Program-made: the position numbers and the translations under genes
DNA from: an uncultured Clostridia bacterium
Lineage (GTDB): Bacteria; Bacillota; Clostridia; Oscillospirales; Acutalibacteraceae
Direction of reading: 5' to 3'
Assembly (NCBI GenBank): GCA_937884995.1
Contig: CAKZZL010000023.1
Location: 1 to 9,893, forward strand
Length of the DNA: 9,893 bases
Shown here: positions 6,427-9,893 of the stretch, in pieces
Layout: each line of letters starts with the position of its first letter
Position numbering within the stretch: position 1 is the stretch's first letter
Notes under the pieces: model-generated
Database searches by the model: none
Seen by the model: the letters and a program-made list of their open reading frames with translations, nothing else
Told to the model about the DNA's origin: nothing

Positions 6427-8571
6427 ATGCAAGATAAAGTTTTCAGATCCATTTTATCAATGGTTTTGTGTATTGCATTTCTTTTTTCACTTTCTTTTTC
6501 TTTTGTCTCATATGCCGCCTCACAAACAGGTAGCATTAATATGGATTATGTCAGAGTTAGAACGGGAGCCGGAACTAATTACAGCACATTAACTTACGGC
6601 GGTTCAAATGTTTTGCTGAGTACCGGATATAGTGTTACCGTTACAGAGACAGTTAAATCTACATCAGACACGACCAATCTGACATGGTGTCATATAAGCT
6701 TTACATACTTAAACAAGAAAATGGAAGGTTATGTTGCTTCTCAGTTTGTTACTATATCAAAGGAAACTACGACTGCAACAACTACGACTGCAACAACTAT
6801 AACAAAGCAATCGACTACTACGACGACAACAACAAGCAGTTCTTCATCAACTACTGCCAGTTCAACTGACTTAACAGGTATCCCAAAAGAATATAAATCA
6901 TATATATCAAAACTTCTTACAAGTCATCCTAAATGGAAATTTGTAATTTATAATACAGGCCTTGAATGGGATTCTCTTTTTGGAACAAATGCTGAAGGTT
7001 ATGTAGGTAGAAGCCTTATACCCAGTACTTATCCTTTGTCATGGCGTTCAACTGCTGCAGGTTGTTACAACTGGAGAACAGATAAGTGGATTGCCCAGGA
7101 CTCAAGCTCATGGTATCAGGCTAATACAGAGACAATAGCATATTATATGGACCCCAGAAACTTCCTTAATGAAAATTACGTTTTCATGTTTGAAAGTTTA
7201 TCATTTGATTCATCTACACAAACACTTGCAGGTGTTAATAAGATTCTTTCAGGAAGCTTTATGGATGGTAAATCTATAAAAGATACAAACAATAAATCTT
7301 TGACCTATGCGCAGACATATATTAAAGCCGCAACTACATCCAATGTCAGTCCTTATCATCTTGCTTCCAGAACGATTCAGGAGGTAGGGAAAAATGGCAG
7401 TGGTTCCACGAGCGGAACATATAACGGATATGAAGGTTATTATAACTTCTATAATATAGGCGCAACACAGGGAACCAGCCCTATAGCCAATGGCTTAAGT
7501 TATGCAAAGGGTGTCGGTGTTTCTGAAGCCAATAAGACTAAATATATGCTTCCGTGGAACAGTCAATATAAGGCAATTGTAGGCGGAGCTATATGGATAG
7601 GAAACGGATATATAAACAGTGTAAATAAACAAAATACTATATATTTCCAGAAATTCAACACATCCGGCGGCAATTTCGGACATCAATATATGGGCAATAT
7701 AGTTGCTCCTTTGACTGAATCAAAGAGTGTACTTTCAACTTATTCTTCGATGGGCATACTGGACAGTGCTTTCACATTCATTGTTCCATATTATAAGAAT
7801 ATGCCGTCATCGGCATGTCAATTACCTGAAAAGAATAACTTAAACCCAAACAATTATCTTTATGCACTTTATGTATATAATGGTTCAACAGATTTAGTCA
7901 GTGGTTTTGACCCTGCCGTAACGACCTGGGATTTAGGAACAGTAAGCAGTTCTACAACAAAACTTAATATTAATGCAACTCCTGTAAACTCTGCTGCGAC
8001 TGTTTCCGGTACAGGCAATGTTTCACTTGAAACGGGTGAAAATTCATTTAATATAACAGTTAAAGCTGCAAACGGCAACAAGAGAGTATATACAGTTAAG
8101 GTAAACAGGTCCAAATCAAGCTCTGTTGCATTAAAGAGCATTGCACTCTCATCTTCCGATATCAGCTTATATAAAGGTGATTCCAAAACACTTACGGTTT
8201 CATATAACCCAACATCTACTACAGTCGATAAGACCGTAACATGGATATCATCAAATACTAAAGTTGCCAAAGTTTCCAATGGCAAGATAACGGCTGTGGC
8301 TGCTGGAACTGCAACTATTACTGCAACAGTAGGTTCATGCAGTGCAACATGTAAAGTCAAAGTTTCCGAAAAGGCAGTTAAAGGCGATGTTGATGCCGAT
8401 GGTGTTATTACAATTTCAGATGCTCTTATGATTTTTAAGTATAAATCTTCTGAAATCAGTTTTGACTCAATAGCTATGACAGCCGCAGATACTGACGGCA
8501 ATGGTAAAATTGAAATCGTTGATGCACTCAGAATATTTAAGTATAAGAGTGGCGAAATAAGTTCTCTTTAA
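6427..8571 (+). CDS. Secreted SH3b-glucosaminidase-cadherin-like-BIG2-dockerin cell-wall hydrolase
   Basis: This 714-residue protein should cut the N-acetylglucosaminyl bond of peptidoglycan outside the cell. The order is: signal peptide (1-30, SYA/A); bacterial SH3 domain (about 35-110: YVRVRTGAGTNYSTL, GYVASQFV); Thr/Ser linker (111-149); and a glucosaminidase-type catalytic domain (about 150-465). The last has HPKWKFVIYNTGLEW (167-181), YYMDPRNFLNE (239-249), SRTIQEVG with the probable catalytic Glu319, and GYEGYYNFYNIGA (334-346), as in clostridial endo-beta-N-acetylglucosaminidases. Next are a cadherin-like beta sandwich (about 476-561), a BIG2 Ig-like domain (about 569-646) and a type I dockerin (651-714). 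The dockerin has two calcium loops, Asp654/Asp656/Asp658/Asp665 and Asp688/Asp690/Asn692/Asp699. A dockerin on a wall hydrolase is unusual, and a cohesin gene lies just upstream. A terminator follows the stop codon. Confidence 0.92.
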   Translation: MQDKVFRSILSMVLCIAFLFSLSFSFVSYAASQTGSINMDYVRVRTGAGTNYSTLTYGGSNVLLSTGYSVTVTETVKSTSDTTNLTWCHISFTYLNKKMEGYVASQFVTISKETTTATTTTATTITKQSTTTTTTTSSSSSTTASSTDLTGIPKEYKSYISKLLTSHPKWKFVIYNTGLEWDSLFGTNAEGYVGRSLIPSTYPLSWRSTAAGCYNWRTDKWIAQDSSSWYQANTETIAYYMDPRNFLNENYVFMFESLSFDSSTQTLAGVNKILSGSFMDGKSIKDTNNKSLTYAQTYIKAATTSNVSPYHLASRTIQEVGKNGSGSTSGTYNGYEGYYNFYNIGATQGTSPIANGLSYAKGVGVSEANKTKYMLPWNSQYKAIVGGAIWIGNGYINSVNKQNTIYFQKFNTSGGNFGHQYMGNIVAPLTESKSVLSTYSSMGILDSAFTFIVPYYKNMPSSACQLPEKNNLNPNNYLYALYVYNGSTDLVSGFDPAVTTWDLGTVSSSTTKLNINATPVNSAATVSGTGNVSLETGENSFNITVKAANGNKRVYTVKVNRSKSSSVALKSIALSSSDISLYKGDSKTLTVSYNPTSTTVDKTVTWISSNTKVAKVSNGKITAVAAGTATITATVGSCSATCKVKVSEKAVKGDVDADGVITISDALMIFKYKSSEISFDSIAMTAADTDGNGKIEIVDALRIFKYKSGEISSL
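6766..6799 (+). repeat. 15-base tandem repeat encoding the Thr-rich linker
   Basis: ACTACGACTGCAACA occurs twice in perfect tandem (6766-6780 and 6781-6795), followed by a partial copy starting ACTA. It encodes Thr-Thr-Thr-Ala-Thr units. Being a multiple of three, it can change in copy number without breaking the frame, so linker length may vary between strains. Confidence 0.8.
8377..8568 (+). other. Type I dockerin module with near-identical half repeats
   Basis: Residues 651-714 form two F-hand-like repeats. Each has a calcium loop, DVDADGVITISD and DTDGNGKIEIVD, followed by a helix, ALMIFKYKSSEIS and ALRIFKYKSGEIS. Loop positions 17-18 are Phe-Lys in both copies, and IFKYKS is shared exactly. 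This internal symmetry is typical of type I dockerins that can bind a cohesin in two orientations. Confidence 0.88.
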
Positions 8572-8593
8572 TATCTTTTCATACATATAAAAC

Positions 8594-8628
8594 AGCAGCA
8601 CGGCAAAAACCGTGCTGCTAATTTTTTT
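8594..8628 (+). terminator. Strong intrinsic terminator after the dockerin protein gene
   Basis: AGCAGCACGG (8594-8603) pairs with CCGTGCTGCT (8610-8619) around a CAAAAA loop, a perfect 10-bp GC-rich stem. A run of seven T follows (8622-8628). The opposite strand has only GTTTTATAT after the stem, so use by the convergent hydrolase gene is possible but weaker. Confidence 0.93.
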
Positions 8629-8651
8629 GTTAAGTTCATTTATACCGCAAA

Positions 8652-9377
8652 TCAGTCATTGATATGTTTGCTGATAAATCTTTCAACTGATCCCCAGTAA
8701 AGTTCAGGGTCAACACATGCATTTCTTGCATGAGGTGCATTCGGAATAGTAACTTTTTCTTTCTCACAAGCTGCAGCATCATAAACCTGATCAAGCATCT
8801 CATAAGGAACGAAAGTATCTTTATCACCGTGTATGAATATTGTAGGAACAGTTGCTTTCTTTAATTGTTCAACAGCAGAAGCTTTCTTAAAATCGAAATG
8901 AGAAACTACTTTGTTAACAGTGTTTGCACTGTGTAAAATAGGATCGCCAGGGATATTAATAACTGAACGGATCTTGTTATCAAAGATATCCCAAACTGAA
9001 GTGTAACCGCAGTCTGCAACAGCTACTTTAACATTTGTGGGAAGGTCTTCACCGAGTGCCATCATTGTTGTAGCAGCACCCATGGAAACACCATGTATAA
9101 CAATTTTTGAATCAGGATATGTTTCGCTGATATAGTTAGCCCAGTCAAGAACGTCAAGTCTGTCATTCCAGCCCATTGTTACATTCTGCTTTTCACTGTC
9201 AGCATGACCATTAAGGCTTGGAGATATTACGTTATAACCCTGCTCATAATAATGCTTTGAGTAAACGCCCATATATCCGGGTGATGATGTATATCCGTGA
9301 ACAAGAATTACAAAAATATTGGATTCTTTATCAGGAATTACATCAGTTAAATTGTGATAATAGAATGCACTATCCAT
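8652..9377 (-). CDS. Alpha/beta hydrolase, probably N-terminally truncated and chimeric
   Basis: The 241-residue frame holds a serine hydrolase core: the oxyanion-region motif LVHGYTSSPGYMG (25-37), nucleophile elbow HGVSMGA with Ser98, an acid in HGDKDTFVP (Asp187) and base in PNAPHARNA (His216). MGWNDRLDVLDWANYI (68-83) and DCGYTSVWD (122-130) are typical of clostridial esterase-like hydrolases of this group. Those usually run to about 300 residues or more, with an N-terminal membrane helix and leading strands before the HGY motif. Here only about 20 residues precede the core. Residues 1-17 resemble an AbiEi-type antitoxin instead, and the frame stays open upstream to 9467. No ribosome binding site is visible before the ATG at 9377, so this start is doubtful and the gene may be silent. 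The substrate is unknown. Confidence 0.78.
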   Translation of the reverse strand: MDSAFYYHNLTDVIPDKESNIFVILVHGYTSSPGYMGVYSKHYYEQGYNVISPSLNGHADSEKQNVTMGWNDRLDVLDWANYISETYPDSKIVIHGVSMGAATTMMALGEDLPTNVKVAVADCGYTSVWDIFDNKIRSVINIPGDPILHSANTVNKVVSHFDFKKASAVEQLKKATVPTIFIHGDKDTFVPYEMLDQVYDAAACEKEKVTIPNAPHARNACVDPELYWGSVERFISKHIND

Positions 9378-9467
9378 TGTAAAAATTGCATTAGGATACT
9401 TTTTAGTTATTACTTCTAAATAATTTACATTATCAAATTGAATATATTCATTAAAAAATTGTATGTA
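9327..9467 (-). pseudogene. Fragment resembling an AbiEi-type antitoxin, fused in frame to the hydrolase
   Basis: Reading the minus strand from just after a stop codon (9468-9470), the frame gives EYIQFDNVNYLEV, then ITKKYPNAIFTMDSAFYYHN, then LTDVIPDK, before entering the hydrolase core at about 9326. The pattern YPNAIFT-x-x-SAFYYHxLTDxIPD is one I associate with AbiEi-family antitoxins of type IV toxin-antitoxin systems. About 45 residues remain; the N-terminal winged helix and the C-terminal half are absent. No start codon with a ribosome binding site is visible. The family call is from memory of the motif and is moderate; the mismatch with a hydrolase N-terminus is clearer than the name. 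Confidence 0.5.
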
Positions 9468-9893
9468 TCATTTGTTGCTGGTGTTATAAAGAACAATACA
9501 GATTTCTTATTTACCAAATCTTCGAATTCAATTGTATTTGTACTTGTCAAAGCAACAATATCCTTTGAATCAAATGCTTCAAGCTTTGCTGCCAAAGAAA
9601 CTAGAATATTGGAAAATGTTTTTTCACTACCAAGTCTAATCGTCTCAAATGCCTTTCTTGCTGGATTTTCAAAAGGAAGACTCATAAATATATTTCTTAA
9701 ATCTTCACCTTCATTTTCTCCTCCTAATCTAACTAGAGCTAAACAGCTAGCTAATGACCATTCCTCCTGTGGTCTATTAAGCATAACATAGTATATTACT
9801 GCCTTTAGTAATGCTTCAGATGTTTGATCCCAAAACGGATCATTAGACTTTGTATCTCCACCTTCTTTTTTAGATATAATCTTTACAATTGTA
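9425..9893 (-). CDS. VirD4/TraG-like conjugal coupling protein, partial and 3'-truncated
   Basis: Coupling proteins are membrane ATPases that bring DNA to a type IV secretion channel in conjugative elements. The frame enters from the right edge; the ATG at 9784 is internal. The residues include GGDTKSNDPFWDQTSEALLK, then AVIYYVMLNRPQEEW, LASCLALVRLGGENEGEDLR, NPARKAFETIRLGSEKTFSN, ILVSLAAKLEAFDSKD, KKSVLFFITPATNDTYNFLM and NIF, ending NLIM and a stop codon at 9425-9427. DPFW followed by LLKA and the KTxxNI segment match the VirD4-like family of clostridial integrative elements (CD1115 type). The protein stops before the usual Walker B DEFAN segment and the C-terminal third, so the product would lack ATPase function. 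The N-terminal part with Walker A lies outside the window. The immediate switch to an antitoxin-like sequence suggests a deletion scar. Confidence 0.75.
   Translation of the reverse strand, partial: TIVKIISKKEGGDTKSNDPFWDQTSEALLKAVIYYVMLNRPQEEWSLASCLALVRLGGENEGEDLRNIFMSLPFENPARKAFETIRLGSEKTFSNILVSLAAKLEAFDSKDIVALTSTNTIEFEDLVNKKSVLFFITPATNDTYNFLMNIFNLIM

Noticed and set aside
7869..8501. Long minus-strand open frame of 210 codons under the cadherin-like, BIG2 and dockerin region.
   Set aside because: It is a shadow of the Thr/Ser/Val-rich coding strand, where repetitive codons avoid stops on the reverse strand. It has no signal or domain of its own.
9438..9791. Plus-strand 117-codon open frame at the right end.
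   Set aside because: It lies opposite the VirD4-like frame, which has clear family motifs. Its own translation shows no recognisable domain and no ribosome binding site was found.

Overview
The window comes from an AT-rich, low-GC Gram-positive genome. It is most likely a gut or rumen member of the Clostridia (Oscillospiraceae/Ruminococcaceae or Lachnospiraceae). The reasons are a type I dockerin and a cohesin domain side by side, Thr/Ser-rich linkers, an NRID-type RluA pseudouridine synthase, strong Shine-Dalgarno sites and consensus sigma-A promoters. This is inference from gene content; no marker in the window fixes the species.

Layout, left to right. (1) Positions 2-1339 hold the C-terminal two thirds of a GH27 alpha-galactosidase with a CBM35/CBM6-like domain inserted into its barrel. 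Eight bases later ligA (NAD+-dependent DNA ligase, 1348-3330) begins on the same strand. (2) A symmetric hairpin ends ligA and also serves the convergent RluA-family pseudouridine synthase gene (3360-4322, minus). (3) A consensus promoter drives a monocistronic lipoprotein gene (4462-5301). Its product is a family 3 solute-binding protein that lacks both residues normally used to hold an amino acid, and no permease or ATPase is nearby. (4) A second promoter starts a cohesin gene (5408-6154). Its product has a signal peptide, one cohesin domain, an acidic Ser/Glu linker, one membrane helix and a short basic tail. It overlaps a 63-residue zinc-ribbon gene (6151-6342) by four bases. A third promoter precedes a 714-residue secreted protein (6427-8571): SH3b, Thr-rich linker, glucosaminidase, cadherin-like domain, Ig-like BIG2 domain, C-terminal type I dockerin. 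A strong terminator closes this block. (5) The right end, on the minus strand, looks recombined. An alpha/beta hydrolase (8652-9377) keeps its catalytic triad but not its usual N-terminus. It reads in frame into a piece resembling an AbiEi-type antitoxin (about 9327-9467), which abuts a truncated VirD4/TraG-like conjugation coupling protein running off the right edge (9425-9893).

The central idea is the cohesin-dockerin pair. A membrane-anchored single-cohesin receptor sits directly upstream of a dockerin-tagged peptidoglycan hydrolase, and no terminator separates them. This suggests a small, self-contained surface-docking system that holds a cell-wall enzyme at the membrane rather than a cellulosome aimed at plant fibre. 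Binding between the two is inferred, not shown. The GH27, ligA and RluA genes are ordinary metabolic and housekeeping genes apart from the points noted. No stretch longer than 300 bases lacks a gene, and no tRNA, rRNA or CRISPR array was seen.
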